Positions 35,418-44,700 of a stretch of 64,000 nucleotides of DNA are shown here, one piece after another (the first letter of the stretch is position 1; the number at the start of each line of letters is the position of its first letter). The stretch is taken from the NCBI GenBank assembly GCA_963735085.1, contig CAVTJP010000002.1, forward strand, positions 744,001 through 808,000. Direction: 5' to 3'. The notes beneath the pieces were generated by a model, which made no database searches, had not been told where the DNA came from, and saw only the letters and a list, made by a program, of their open reading frames with translations. This DNA comes from DATJGR01 sp963735085 (GTDB taxonomy: Bacteria; Pseudomonadota; Gammaproteobacteria; Pseudomonadales; Azotimanducaceae). The translations under genes and the position numbers were made by a program.

Positions 35418-38400
35418 TCAGCGTATCCCCGCCTCTTCTTCGAAAGGCAACAGCATCGATTCGATTCGCTTCGCCGATACCTTGCCGCGAGTACGCAGAC
35501 GTTGCGCAAACACGGCAACGCGATACTCCTCGATGTCGAAGCGCGCGTCGGTCAGGTCGTCGCGATCGCCAAGCCTGACGACAATACGATCCAGACGCGC
35601 AGCAAATGCGGCGATTGCGGCGTTCGCCTGCGCGTCTTTCGCGACACGTCCCTGCAGACCTTCGAGTCGATGCAGCATCGCATCGAGATAGCGCGGCACT
35701 TCGCCGAGGTGCCGCAGTGGAACGCAGCCGAGAAAATCCGCCGGCACCAATCCAGCAATCTGCGCGCGCATGTCGCGCACGGCATCCACGTAAGCCGGAG
35801 ACTTCGCATCATCCAGCGCGCGAACCACGTTGAAACGCGCAACGACCACCGCTTTGGCCAGGCCCAGCAGCGTCTCGAAGCAGCCGGGCCATTGTTTGCG
35901 TCGCTGCGCCAGGCGCGCTTCGAATGTTTCTGGCGTTTGCGGCAGCGCTTCGGCATCGAAGAACGTGTACCACGCGGACGCGCGCAACAGTTCGTCCGCC
36001 AGGATCTCGGCGTTGCCGAGCGGCGCATACTGCAACCCCAGATCGCGTTCTGCTTTCACCCGGTTGCGTAACTCGCGCGCCGCTTTCTGGTTGTGCAGCA
36101 ATGCCATTCTCGAATATCCGTCACGCGATGCGCGACGCTGATCAGCCACCGATGTGGTCATCACCAGCGACACGCTAGTGCCCTGATCGAGCAGCGCGGG
36201 GTAGACGATCAAACGCCCTTCGCCATCGTCGAGTACGCGTTGCGGCGGTACCGCGGTATCGGGAAACCGTGTCAACTGGTGCGCTTCGAGAGACGCCCGC
36301 ACGTGCTGCGCATCCAGACGTTGCGTAACGCGCGACTGCAGACGACCGAGCAACGCCGCGACGTCACGGTCCTGATCAACTAGATGATCGTTGGCGTCGC
36401 GTACCTGAACGTTCATCTTCAAGTGCTCATCGATCGCATCGGTACGCCAGCCATCGAGCGGAATGCGCACACCGTAGAATCCCTCCAGGCGTTCGCCAAG
36501 GGCTCGCTCGAGCCGCCCGTGCCGGTATACATCGGCATGCAGCAATGCCGGCGCAATCGCTTCGATCTTCTCCGGCACGGGCGCAAACGGTCGTCGCAGC
36601 GCTTTCGGCAAAGCTCGAATCAGCGCTTCGCATTTCGCTGCAAGCAGCCCGGGCACCAGCCAGTCGAGCGGTTCCTGGCGCACGTGCGCAAGCAGTCCGA
36701 GCGGTACCTGCAGTGAAACGCCGTCATCCGGCGCGCCTGGCGCAAAGCTGTATTTGAGCCTGAACTCGACGTCCTGCAGGGCCAGCACGGAAGGAAAATC
36801 TTCCTCGCCGGCATTTGCGTTCAGTTGCCGCAGAACGTGTTCCCGTGACATGAACAACAGCGTGGGGTCGTGCCGCTCGACGCGCCGACACCAATACTCC
36901 AGCTGTTTTACGTCGCAGACATCCATCGGAATCCGCTCGGCATAAAACGCAGCGAGCACATCGTCCGACGCCAACAGATCCCTTCGGCGCTGTTTCGATT
37001 CGAGCGCGCTGACTTCGCGAACCAACGCCAGGTTGTGGCGCAGAAATTCGGCTTTCGTCGTCACTGCTCCCGTCAACAACCCCTCGCGGATGAGGATGTC
37101 GCGTGACTGCGCCGCATCGATCCGCTTGAAACTGATACGCCGTTTCTCGACGAGCGGCAATCCAAACAACGTGACCTTTTCAAGTGCAATCGCCTCACCA
37201 CGCCGCGGATCCCAATGCGGTTCGCCGTAGCTGCGCTTGACCAGGTGTTGCGCGGTTTCCTCGATCCATTTCGGCTCGACCATCGCAACGCAGCGCGCGT
37301 AGACCCGCTGGGTCTCTGATATTTCGCTGCCAACGAGCCATTTGGGGCGCGCCGCGGCAAGCACCGAGCCCGGAAAGATGCGAAAGCGCAGGCCTCTCGC
37401 ACCGAGAAAATCACCGCGTTCGTCGTGTAAACCGATCAAGCTCACCGAGCCGGCCAGGATCGATCGATGAATCGCCTCGTAGCTCGCGGCCTGCTTATTC
37501 GGCCGCAGTCCGAGGCGTCGCGCCGCAAGCAACAGCTGTCGATGCAGATCGCGCCATTCACGCATCCGCAGATACGACAAGAATCGTTCCCGACAAGCCC
37601 GCTTGAGCGCCGCCGCTGTGAGTTCCTGGCGGGCTGATTCATGCCAGTTCCAGAGATTCAAGTAGCCCAGATAGTCGGAGCGCTTGTCGATAAACTGACG
37701 ATGCGCCGCATCGGCAGCAGCGCGGAAGTCGAGCGGCCGCTCGCGCGGGTCCTGCAATGCGAGGCCGCTGACGACGATCAACAGTTCACTCATTGCGCCT
37801 CGCTTTGCCGCCTCTATCAGCATGCGTGCCAGGCGCGGATCAATCGGCAATCGCGCCATGTTGCGGCCGATCTGCGTCAACCGATCGCCCGACAGTGCGC
37901 CCAGTTCGGTGAGCAAGGTCAGCGCATCGCGTATTGCACGCGGCTCCGGTGGATCGAGAAACGGAAACGTCGCGATGTCGCCGAGACCGAAGGCGCGCAT
38001 TTGCAACACCACCGCCGCAAGATTGGTACGCCGAATCTCAGGATCGGTGAACGCGGGTTGCGCGAGAAAATCCGATTCGGCGTAGAGGCGAAAACAGACA
38101 CCCGGCGCGATACGGCCACAACGCCCTTTGCGTTGATCTGCGCTGGCCTGCGAAATCCGCTCGATTGGCAGCCGTTGCAGTTTCGAGCGATAGCTGTAAC
38201 GACTCATCCGTACATAGCCCGGGTCGATGACGAAGCCGATGTTCGGCACCGTCAGCGACGTTTCCGCGACATTCGTCGCCAGCACGATGCGGCGTCTGCC
38301 GCCCGGTGCGAAGATTCGCTGCTGTTCCGTCGTCGGCAAGCGCGCATACAGTGGCAGGATGTCATAGCGATCGCGTAGTTCGCGGCGCAGCAGTTTCGAG

Positions 38401-39221
38401 GTTTCGTGGATGTCGCGCTCGCCAGCGAGAAACACCAGAACATCACTGGCGCGTTGCACGGGCTGGCGTTCGATGTCACCGATCGCTGCAAGAATCTGCT
38501 GATTCGTATCGGCGTCGGTATCATCCGGTGGCCGATAGACGAGTTTCACAGGGTAGCCACGCCCGCTCACCTGCACGACCGGCGCCTCCGCGAAGTGCTT
38601 CGAAAACGCAGCGACATCGATGGTCGCGCTGGTAATGATGACCTTGAGATCGTGCCGCCGGCCGAGCAGAACTTTGATGTATCCCAGCAGAAAATCGATG
38701 TTCAGACTGCGCTCGTGCGCTTCGTCGATAATCAGAACTTCATAGTTCGCAAGCGCCGGATCAGCGGTGATCTCATTGAGCAGCAAGCCGTCGGTCAACA
38801 CCTTGATCAGTGTGCCGGGCGATGTCTGGTCGCTGAAACGAACCGCGTAACCCACCTGTTCGCCAAGTGGCACCGCGAGTTCTTCGGCGATGCGACGCGA
38901 TACCGCGCGCGCGGCGATGCGGCGCGGTTGCGTATGACCGATCAAGCCGCGCACGCCATAACCGGCCGCGAGGCACAGCTTTGGCAGTTGGGTGGTTTTT
39001 CCGGACCCGGTCTCGCCAGCGACGATCAACACGCGATGCTGTTCGAGTAGGCGACGAATCTCTGCCAGGTGTCCTGCAATGGGCAGGTCTTCGGGGAACG
39101 CTACGGTCGGCACACTGGCGCGTCGCTGTCGCAGGCGTCGCTGCGCGCGTTCCAGTGCATCCACGACGTCGGTGCGATGCTCGCGCAGCGCGCGCTCGAG
39201 CGACCGCACGTCGCACAGCAT
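35418..39221 (-). CDS. hrpA: ATP-dependent RNA helicase HrpA
   Basis: 1267 residues from the ATG at 39221 (a GTG lies one codon earlier). DEAH-box helicase: Walker A GETGSGKTTQLPKLC (about residue 67), DEAHERSLN, SATID, and motif VI QRKGRCGR. HA2 and OB-fold regions follow, then the long HrpA-specific C-terminal part (DUF3418 region). Length is near E. coli HrpA (1300). HrpA is linked to ribosome-collision rescue and mRNA processing in enterobacteria. Upstream frame to 39476 overlaps the VWA gene and is not used. Confidence 0.95.
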   Translation of the reverse strand: MLCDVRSLERALREHRTDVVDALERAQRRLRQRRASVPTVAFPEDLPIAGHLAEIRRLLEQHRVLIVAGETGSGKTTQLPKLCLAAGYGVRGLIGHTQPRRIAARAVSRRIAEELAVPLGEQVGYAVRFSDQTSPGTLIKVLTDGLLLNEITADPALANYEVLIIDEAHERSLNIDFLLGYIKVLLGRRHDLKVIITSATIDVAAFSKHFAEAPVVQVSGRGYPVKLVYRPPDDTDADTNQQILAAIGDIERQPVQRASDVLVFLAGERDIHETSKLLRRELRDRYDILPLYARLPTTEQQRIFAPGGRRRIVLATNVAETSLTVPNIGFVIDPGYVRMSRYSYRSKLQRLPIERISQASADQRKGRCGRIAPGVCFRLYAESDFLAQPAFTDPEIRRTNLAAVVLQMRAFGLGDIATFPFLDPPEPRAIRDALTLLTELGALSGDRLTQIGRNMARLPIDPRLARMLIEAAKRGAMSELLIVVSGLALQDPRERPLDFRAAADAAHRQFIDKRSDYLGYLNLWNWHESARQELTAAALKRACRERFLSYLRMREWRDLHRQLLLAARRLGLRPNKQAASYEAIHRSILAGSVSLIGLHDERGDFLGARGLRFRIFPGSVLAAARPKWLVGSEISETQRVYARCVAMVEPKWIEETAQHLVKRSYGEPHWDPRRGEAIALEKVTLFGLPLVEKRRISFKRIDAAQSRDILIREGLLTGAVTTKAEFLRHNLALVREVSALESKQRRRDLLASDDVLAAFYAERIPMDVCDVKQLEYWCRRVERHDPTLLFMSREHVLRQLNANAGEEDFPSVLALQDVEFRLKYSFAPGAPDDGVSLQVPLGLLAHVRQEPLDWLVPGLLAAKCEALIRALPKALRRPFAPVPEKIEAIAPALLHADVYRHGRLERALGERLEGFYGVRIPLDGWRTDAIDEHLKMNVQVRDANDHLVDQDRDVAALLGRLQSRVTQRLDAQHVRASLEAHQLTRFPDTAVPPQRVLDDGEGRLIVYPALLDQGTSVSLVMTTSVADQRRASRDGYSRMALLHNQKAARELRNRVKAERDLGLQYAPLGNAEILADELLRASAWYTFFDAEALPQTPETFEARLAQRRKQWPGCFETLLGLAKAVVVARFNVVRALDDAKSPAYVDAVRDMRAQIAGLVPADFLGCVPLRHLGEVPRYLDAMLHRLEGLQGRVAKDAQANAAIAAFAARLDRIVVRLGDRDDLTDARFDIEEYRVAVFAQRLRTRGKVSAKRIESMLLPFEEEAGIR

Positions 39222-39277
39222 CACCGAATCGTGCGCAAATTCGCTGCTCAAACGCGTGCGTGTCCGGTCTGGTACGC

Positions 39278-40450
39278 CTATTTGGTGAGGGCGCTCATAC
39301 CCTCTTCGAGACCCCGTATCGTCAGCGGGTACATATTGCCGTTGACCAATTCGCGTGCCATGGCGACGGAGTTCGAGTACTCCCAGGTTTCCTGCGGCGT
39401 CGGATTGATCCAGATCAGCTTGTCGTAAATCTGCGCGAAACGGCTCATCCAGACCGCGCCCGGTTCCTCGTTCCAATGCTCCACGCTACCACCAGCATGG
39501 GTGATTTCGTATGGCGCCATCGTCGCGTCACCGACGAACACCACTTTGTAGTCGTGTGCATACTTGTTGAGGATCTCGAATGTCCCCAGCCGCTCGTTCA
39601 TCCGTCGACGGTTGTCTTTCCAGACCGACTCGTAGATGAAATTGTGGAAGTAGAAACTCTCCAGGTGCTTGAACTCGGTGCGGGTCGCGGAGAACAGCTC
39701 CTCGCATATCTTCACATGCGCGTCCATCGAGCCGCCAATGTCGAAAAAACACAGTACTTTGACGGTGTTCTTGCGCTCGGGCTGCATGCGGATGTCCAGC
39801 ATTCCGCCATTGTCGGCGGTTGCACGAATCGTACCGCGCATGTCGAGTTCTTCGTCTTTGCCAGTGCGTGCAAACTTACGCAGTCGACGCAACGCGATCT
39901 TGATGTTGCGCGTACCGAGTTCGACCGAATCGTCGAGATTTTTGTACTGGCGTTCGTCCCAGACTTTTTTGGCTTTCTTCTTCTTACCCTTGCCGAGCCC
40001 ACCGGCACCTTTGCGCCCCTGCTGCTCGGGATCGTCGCCCTCCTGGCCCTCTTTACCTTCTTTGCCTTCTTTCGCCTGCCGCTCCTCTTCTTCCTGGCGT
40101 GCTTTCTGAAAGGCTTCGATTAGCTTCTCCAGGCCGCCGAGCGACTTGATCTTTTCCAGTTCTTCCGGGGTCAGCGATTTTTCGAATTCGCGCCGCAGCC
40201 ACTCGTCCGGAATCAGAGATTCCAGCATGCCGTGCAGGTCTTCCAGACCCTTGAAATACGCCGAAAACGCGCGGTCGAACTTGTCGTAGTTCTTCTCGTC
40301 TTTGACGAGACACGTGCGGCTGAGCAGATAGAAATCGTCGATGTTCGCGTACGCAACGCGCAACTGCAGCGCGGCGAGCAGGTCCATCAGCTCACGCAAC
40401 GTCACCGGCAACTTGTACTTGCGCAATGTCAGGAAAAAATTGATCAGCAC
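39278..40450 (-). CDS. VWA domain-containing protein, CoxE-like
   Basis: 390 residues, normal for CoxE-like proteins. The N-terminal part (about 1-110) is helical. A low-complexity charged linker (KEGKEGKEGQEG, then KGKKKKAKK) covers about 115-165. The VWA domain starts near residue 220 with the MIDAS-type motif FFDIGGSMD. It pairs with the MoxR ATPase 43 bases upstream; such pairs (also RavA/ViaA) work as chaperone-like modules for metal-centre or complex assembly. Client unknown. Confidence 0.92.
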   Translation of the reverse strand: MLINFFLTLRKYKLPVTLRELMDLLAALQLRVAYANIDDFYLLSRTCLVKDEKNYDKFDRAFSAYFKGLEDLHGMLESLIPDEWLRREFEKSLTPEELEKIKSLGGLEKLIEAFQKARQEEEERQAKEGKEGKEGQEGDDPEQQGRKGAGGLGKGKKKKAKKVWDERQYKNLDDSVELGTRNIKIALRRLRKFARTGKDEELDMRGTIRATADNGGMLDIRMQPERKNTVKVLCFFDIGGSMDAHVKICEELFSATRTEFKHLESFYFHNFIYESVWKDNRRRMNERLGTFEILNKYAHDYKVVFVGDATMAPYEITHAGGSVEHWNEEPGAVWMSRFAQIYDKLIWINPTPQETWEYSNSVAMARELVNGNMYPLTIRGLEEGMSALTK

Positions 40451-40493
40451 TTCTAAGCTCCTACCGCACCACCCGCACGAGCGGTGCGACTAT

Positions 40494-41342
40494 TCAACCG
40501 CGGCTGTTGCGGCGATTCATGAACGCCAGCCGTTCGAGCAGATGCACATCCTGTTCGTTCTTTACGAGTGCGCCGTAAAGAGGCGGGATCGCTTTGCTCG
40601 GATCGCGATTGGTGAGAATTTCATCGGGAATGTCGTCGGCCATCAACAGCTTCAGCCAGTCGATCAACTCCGACGTTGACGGCTTCTTCTTCATACCCGG
40701 CACCTTGCGAACATCGAAGAAGATATCCATGGCCTCTTTGACGAGATCCTTCTTGATCTCGGGGTAATGCACATCGACGATCGCCTGCATCGTCTCGCGA
40801 TCGGGAAAATTGATGTAGTGAAAGAAGCAACGCCGCAGGAATGCATCCGGCAGCTCTTTTTCATTGTTGGAGGTGATCACGACAACCGGCCGTTCTTTCG
40901 CCTTGATCGTGTCACCGGTCTCGTAGACGAAGAACTCCATCCGGTCGAGTTCCTGCAGCAGGTCGTTCGGAAACTCGATGTCGGCTTTGTCAATTTCGTC
41001 GATCAACAGCACCACACGCTTTGACGATTCGAAGGCCTGCCACAGTTTGCCTTTCTTGATGTAGTTGCGAATGTCCTTGACGCGCTCGTCACCGAGTTGC
41101 GAGTCACGCAACCGGGTAACCGCATCGTATTCATATAGCCCCTGTTGCGCCTTCGTCGTCGACTTGATGTGCCACTGAATCAGTTCCATTCCCAACGTCG
41201 ACGCGATTTCTTCGGCGAGCAGTGTCTTGCCGGTGCCGGGTTCGCCCTTGACCAGCAGCGGACGCTGCAGCTTGACCGCCGCATCGACGGCCATGCTCAA
41301 CTCATCGGTAGAAATGTACGTGGCGGTGCTGTCAAAAATCAT
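40494..41342 (-). CDS. MoxR-family AAA+ ATPase
   Basis: 282 residues, one AAA_5 module. Walker A GEPGTGKTLLAEE (about residues 37-49), Walker B VVLLIDEIDKADIEF, sensor 1 VVITSNNEKELPDAFLRRC with the Arg finger. MoxR ATPases remodel partner proteins together with VWA proteins; the VWA gene follows directly. The 210 bases upstream hold the promoter but no gene I trust. Confidence 0.94.
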   Translation of the reverse strand: MIFDSTATYISTDELSMAVDAAVKLQRPLLVKGEPGTGKTLLAEEIASTLGMELIQWHIKSTTKAQQGLYEYDAVTRLRDSQLGDERVKDIRNYIKKGKLWQAFESSKRVVLLIDEIDKADIEFPNDLLQELDRMEFFVYETGDTIKAKERPVVVITSNNEKELPDAFLRRCFFHYINFPDRETMQAIVDVHYPEIKKDLVKEAMDIFFDVRKVPGMKKKPSTSELIDWLKLLMADDIPDEILTNRDPSKAIPPLYGALVKNEQDVHLLERLAFMNRRNSRG

Positions 41343-41552
41343 CGATTGATGTCTCGTTTAAGTGGGCTGAATTAGGCAGCGGGTACTTTAATTGCGGTCC
41401 AAAGGCATAGCAAGCCAGCGGACGCGCCGCAGAGACTGCTAAGTCGTTGCTGCCATTGATCGTTTTGCCGTACGGATCTGCGCCAACGACACGCCGCGGG
41501 CGAAGCCGAAGGTCATGTAGTGCGCCGGTTGCTCTGGTGCCCTGCTCTGGGG

Positions 41553-41885
41553 TCACGAACCTGTCTCAGCATGGTTCCGCCGCAGCGCACCGATCGTCAG
41601 AAACAGCGCGACGACGAACAGGCTCGCCAGCGCGAGCGCAATCAACGCGGGCCGCGGATCGCCGTCGGCACGAAAGACGCCCTCGAACAGTGCAACGATG
41701 AATGCTGGCGCGTAGTGGCCGGCGACCACCTCGATACGCCACGGCAGCATCAGCCAGACCGCCGCAAGGCAGCGCAGTAGCGAGCGCAGCCAGGCATTGC
41801 CGATTGCGCGCGTCAGCACGAAGACGCCCGCGAGGGTTCCGAGACCTGCCAGCGCGACAACGCCCCATGCAAGCAGGTCGTCCAT
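41553..41885 (-). CDS. Small membrane protein
   Basis: 110 residues with about three hydrophobic segments (LLAWGVVALAGLGTLAGVFVL, LRCLAAVWLMLPW, ALIALALASLFVVALFLTI) and a short polar C-terminus. The ATG at 41885 overlaps the stop of ycgN in an ATGA, the reason for the start chosen. Family not recognised; similar small membrane genes next to rnd-ycgL-ycgN occur in pseudomonads as far as I recall. Confidence 0.72.
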   Translation of the reverse strand: MDDLLAWGVVALAGLGTLAGVFVLTRAIGNAWLRSLLRCLAAVWLMLPWRIEVVAGHYAPAFIVALFEGVFRADGDPRPALIALALASLFVVALFLTIGALRRNHAETGS

Positions 41886-42346
41886 CAGCCTCCACTCCGT
41901 TTCGGTTCGATCCAATGCACGACGCGCTGCTCGATATCGTCTGGATGCACGTACGCCTCCGACATTGCGCGGCCACGCACCGATATGCCGGCACGATGCA
42001 CCGAATCACGATCTCCCGACACCAGGTAGTGCCACCACATCAGGTCACGGCCTTCGGCGCGCAACCGATATGCGCACGTCTCAGGCAACCAGTGCAGCGT
42101 GGTAACTGCCTGCGCGTCAAACTCAATACAATCCGGTACGCGGATGTGTCGCTGCGGATAGTCCGTGCAGTGGCAGGTATCGATATCGAGCAGATGACAG
42201 GTGACATTCGTGCAGCCGATTCGGTGCGTGTCTTCGTCTTCGAGCTTCAGCTGACAGCACTGGGCACATCCATCGCACAAGGCTTCCCATTCAGTGTTCG
42301 TCAGTTCGTCGAGTCGCTTCGTGCGCCAGAATGCCGTATCAGCCAC
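41885..42346 (-). CDS. YcgN family cysteine-cluster protein (UPF0260)
   Basis: 153 residues from a GTG at 42346 preceded by GGAGG six bases upstream. It contains the cysteine-cluster pattern CDGCAQCC near residue 25 and IGCTNVTCHLLDIDTCHCTDYPQR, plausibly a metal or Fe-S site. Function unknown. The longer frame to 42442 overlaps ycgL and is not used. The rnd-ycgL-ycgN order is conserved in gammaproteobacteria. Confidence 0.93.
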   Translation of the reverse strand: MADTAFWRTKRLDELTNTEWEALCDGCAQCCQLKLEDEDTHRIGCTNVTCHLLDIDTCHCTDYPQRHIRVPDCIEFDAQAVTTLHWLPETCAYRLRAEGRDLMWWHYLVSGDRDSVHRAGISVRGRAMSEAYVHPDDIEQRVVHWIEPKRSGG

Positions 42347-42599
42347 GCTTGACCTCCAACGATTCGATTCTGGGAGGCAACTGAAGATAAAAGCCATGCG
42401 TCGCGATTGCAGCCAACACCGCGGGCGCGTCGCTGCGCGCAAGGCGGCGCTCGGGTGTCAGTTTCAGACGCAGCGCTTCCTCAGGTTTGCCAAATCGCGC
42501 GAGCAGCGCAGCAGGAACGCGATCCAGCCCTTCGTGTTGATCGACGAACAAATACATGTCGGCAACGCGGACGCTCTTGTAGACGATCACCTGCGTCAT
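42339..42599 (-). CDS. YcgL domain-containing protein
   Basis: 86 residues. VIVYKSVRVADMYLFVDQHEGLDRVPAALLARFG at the N-terminus and FYLQLPPR near the end are the YcgL signature. Function unknown. It overlaps rnd by 4 bases and ycgN by 8. Confidence 0.94.
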   Translation of the reverse strand: MTQVIVYKSVRVADMYLFVDQHEGLDRVPAALLARFGKPEEALRLKLTPERRLARSDAPAVLAAIATHGFYLQLPPRIESLEVKRG

Positions 42600-43714
42600 G
42601 CGCCGGCAAGCTCCATCAGTTTCGCCGCAAACATGTCACCCACGAGCGCGCGGCGCCAGCCCCTGAAGTTGGCCGGCAGGAGACCGTTCGAACGCATGCT
42701 ACGCAAACAGGATTCCAGATCGCGCCGTCTCGACAACAGTTCCACCGCGATGTCGAGCGAACGCGCGCGCTCGACGCCTATCTCTTTGAGCTGCTTCAAC
42801 GCGCGCGTTTCAGAGGTCGTGAATGGCGCCGGCAACAGCTCGGGCAACGTGGCGTCCGGCAACGAATCGGCTTGCTCGATCAGTCCAACCAGTTCCTTTC
42901 CGTGACGACGCGCGGCAGCTGGTTCGAGGGTGCTGGCGACCGTGTCGCGATCGACGACCCGCTGCAACACCAGTTCAACGAGCTGATCGTCCTTCACGAC
43001 ATGACCGCGCGGCAGGTCTTTGTCGCGGGCGTAGCGCTCACGCCACGCGCACACCGCACGCAACCGCGCCAGTTGACGCGCATCGCAGCGCCACGCCTTG
43101 CGCACGTTCTGGTAGCAGATATCCGGATCGACGAGCGTGAAGCCGACGCGATGCGCCATTTCCTCGTCGAACCACGCCAGCCGTCCAAGTCGGGTCAGTT
43201 CGGATAGCTGCGCGCGGTATAGCGCGAGCAGATGCACGACGTCCTCAACGGCGTAGCGCAACTGCTCCTCGCGCAAGGGCCGCGCCAGCCAATCCGAACG
43301 GGTCTCGTGTTTGCCTAGCGCCACGCCGTTATAGCGTTCAACCAGACTGGCGTAACTCGGACTGAAGTCCGTGCCGAGAAACCCGGACGCCACCTGCGTA
43401 TCGAACAAGTTCACCGGAGATGCGTTGATGTGGTGCGCGAATACTTCGAGATCTTCGGAACATGCGTGCATCACCTTGACGACCGACTCGTCCTCCAGCA
43501 GTGATTTGAATTCCTCCCACTGCGTTATGCATAACGGATCGACCACCGCACGCTCATCATCGGTTGCGATCTGGTACAGCGCGGCAATCGGGAAGAACGT
43601 GCGTGTTCGAATGAATTCGGTGTCGATTCCAACGGCCCCACACTGTTGCCAGCGCGCGACCGCGGCGACGAAATCGGCGTCGTTATCGATATAGTGATAT
43701 GACTCGTGAATCAA
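42596..43714 (-). CDS. rnd: Ribonuclease D
   Basis: 372 residues. A 3'-5' exoribonuclease that trims tRNA precursors. The DEDDy exonuclease residues are visible: GIDTEFIRTRTF (Exo I), the region HACSEDLEVF (Exo II) and LRYAVEDVVHLLALY (Exo III, Tyr/Asp). Two HRDC-like helical domains follow. It overlaps recR by 4 bases. Confidence 0.95.
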   Translation of the reverse strand: MIHESYHYIDNDADFVAAVARWQQCGAVGIDTEFIRTRTFFPIAALYQIATDDERAVVDPLCITQWEEFKSLLEDESVVKVMHACSEDLEVFAHHINASPVNLFDTQVASGFLGTDFSPSYASLVERYNGVALGKHETRSDWLARPLREEQLRYAVEDVVHLLALYRAQLSELTRLGRLAWFDEEMAHRVGFTLVDPDICYQNVRKAWRCDARQLARLRAVCAWRERYARDKDLPRGHVVKDDQLVELVLQRVVDRDTVASTLEPAAARRHGKELVGLIEQADSLPDATLPELLPAPFTTSETRALKQLKEIGVERARSLDIAVELLSRRRDLESCLRSMRSNGLLPANFRGWRRALVGDMFAAKLMELAGA

Positions 43715-44322
43715 TCGGTACCACCGATACTGCGTCGACCCGTCAGCGCGTGCACGATCGTGCCGCCATCGACGTATTCGAGTTCGCCACCCAATGGCAC
43801 GCCGTGTGCGATCCGTGTCAAACGCACGGGGGCGTGGCGCAAGCTCTCGGTAATGTAGTGCGCCGTGGCTTCTCCCTCGACGGTCGGGTTCGTCGCCAGA
43901 ATGACTTCCTCGATCTCACCGCGTGCCACCTGTTCGGCCAATGCATCCAGACCGAGTGACTCCGGGCCGATTCCGTCGATCGGCGACAGCCGCCCGTGCA
44001 GCACGAAATAGATGCCGCGATATCCGCCGGCCTGCTCGATTGCGAAGATGTCCGCAGCCGACTCGACGACGCACAGCGTCTGCTGGTCGCGCCGCTCATC
44101 CTGGCAGATGCCGCACAACTCGAGTTCGCTGAATGTCCGGCAGCGACGACAATAGCCAACCGTATCGATCGCCTCGATCAACGTATCGGCCAACTGGCGC
44201 GCGCGACTACGATGCTGTCGGAGCACCGACAGCGCCATCCGCTGCGCTGTCTTCGGTCCCACGCCCGGCAGCACCTGGAACGCTTCGATCAGGCGGTCGA
44301 TCAACGGACTGATGTGCATCAA
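43711..44322 (-). CDS. recR: Recombination protein RecR
   Basis: 203 residues. A helix-hairpin-helix region LPGVGPKTAQRMAL, the four-Cys zinc finger CRRCRTFSELELCGIC, and a Toprim domain with CVVESAADIFAIEQ and ATNPTVEGEATA. Acts with RecO and RecF in gap repair. It is downstream of the YbaB gene and dnaX, as in most gammaproteobacteria. Confidence 0.97.
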   Translation of the reverse strand: MMHISPLIDRLIEAFQVLPGVGPKTAQRMALSVLRQHRSRARQLADTLIEAIDTVGYCRRCRTFSELELCGICQDERRDQQTLCVVESAADIFAIEQAGGYRGIYFVLHGRLSPIDGIGPESLGLDALAEQVARGEIEEVILATNPTVEGEATAHYITESLRHAPVRLTRIAHGVPLGGELEYVDGGTIVHALTGRRSIGGTD

Positions 44323-44337
44323 GCGCGCGCCATTCTG

Positions 44338-44658
44338 CTAGAACGGCAACTTGAAGCCATCGGGAAGCCCCAGACCTGCCGTCAAACTCGCCATCTTCTC
44401 CTGCTGCATCCGCTCAGCACGATGTACGGCGTCATTGATCGCCGCCGCAATCAGGTCTTCGAGCACCTCGCGGTCTTCACTCGCCACACTCGGATCGATC
44501 TGCACGCGACGTGCCTCATGACGTCCATTCAATGTAACTTTCACCATCCCCGCACCCGCTTCGCCGGTTACCTCCAACTGTGCCAGTTCTGCCTGCATCG
44601 ACTGCATGCGCTCCTGCATCTGCTGCGCCTGCTTCATCAGATCCGTTATGCCTTTCAT
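44338..44658 (-). CDS. YbaB/EbfC family nucleoid-associated protein
   Basis: 106 residues: an N-terminal helix with many Met and Gln (LMKQAQQMQERMQSMQAEL), a beta sheet with GMVKVTLNGRHEARRVQIDPS and a C-terminal helix. Binds DNA as a dimer. Conserved position between dnaX and recR. Confidence 0.95.
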   Translation of the reverse strand: MKGITDLMKQAQQMQERMQSMQAELAQLEVTGEAGAGMVKVTLNGRHEARRVQIDPSVASEDREVLEDLIAAAINDAVHRAERMQQEKMASLTAGLGLPDGFKLPF

Positions 44659-44700
44659 CTGCTGTCCTGGTGCTGTCCTGGTGTAGTGCGCCGTGTGTAT

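Noticed and set aside
35418..39476. HrpA start at 39476
   Set aside because: The extra 85 codons overlap the VWA gene and lack family similarity; the ATG at 39221 fits the family length.
41332..41556. Minus-strand open frame of 74 codons upstream of the MoxR gene
   Set aside because: No signal, no family-like pattern and no ribosome site; it overlaps the moxR start region. I treat the 41343-41552 gap as non-coding.
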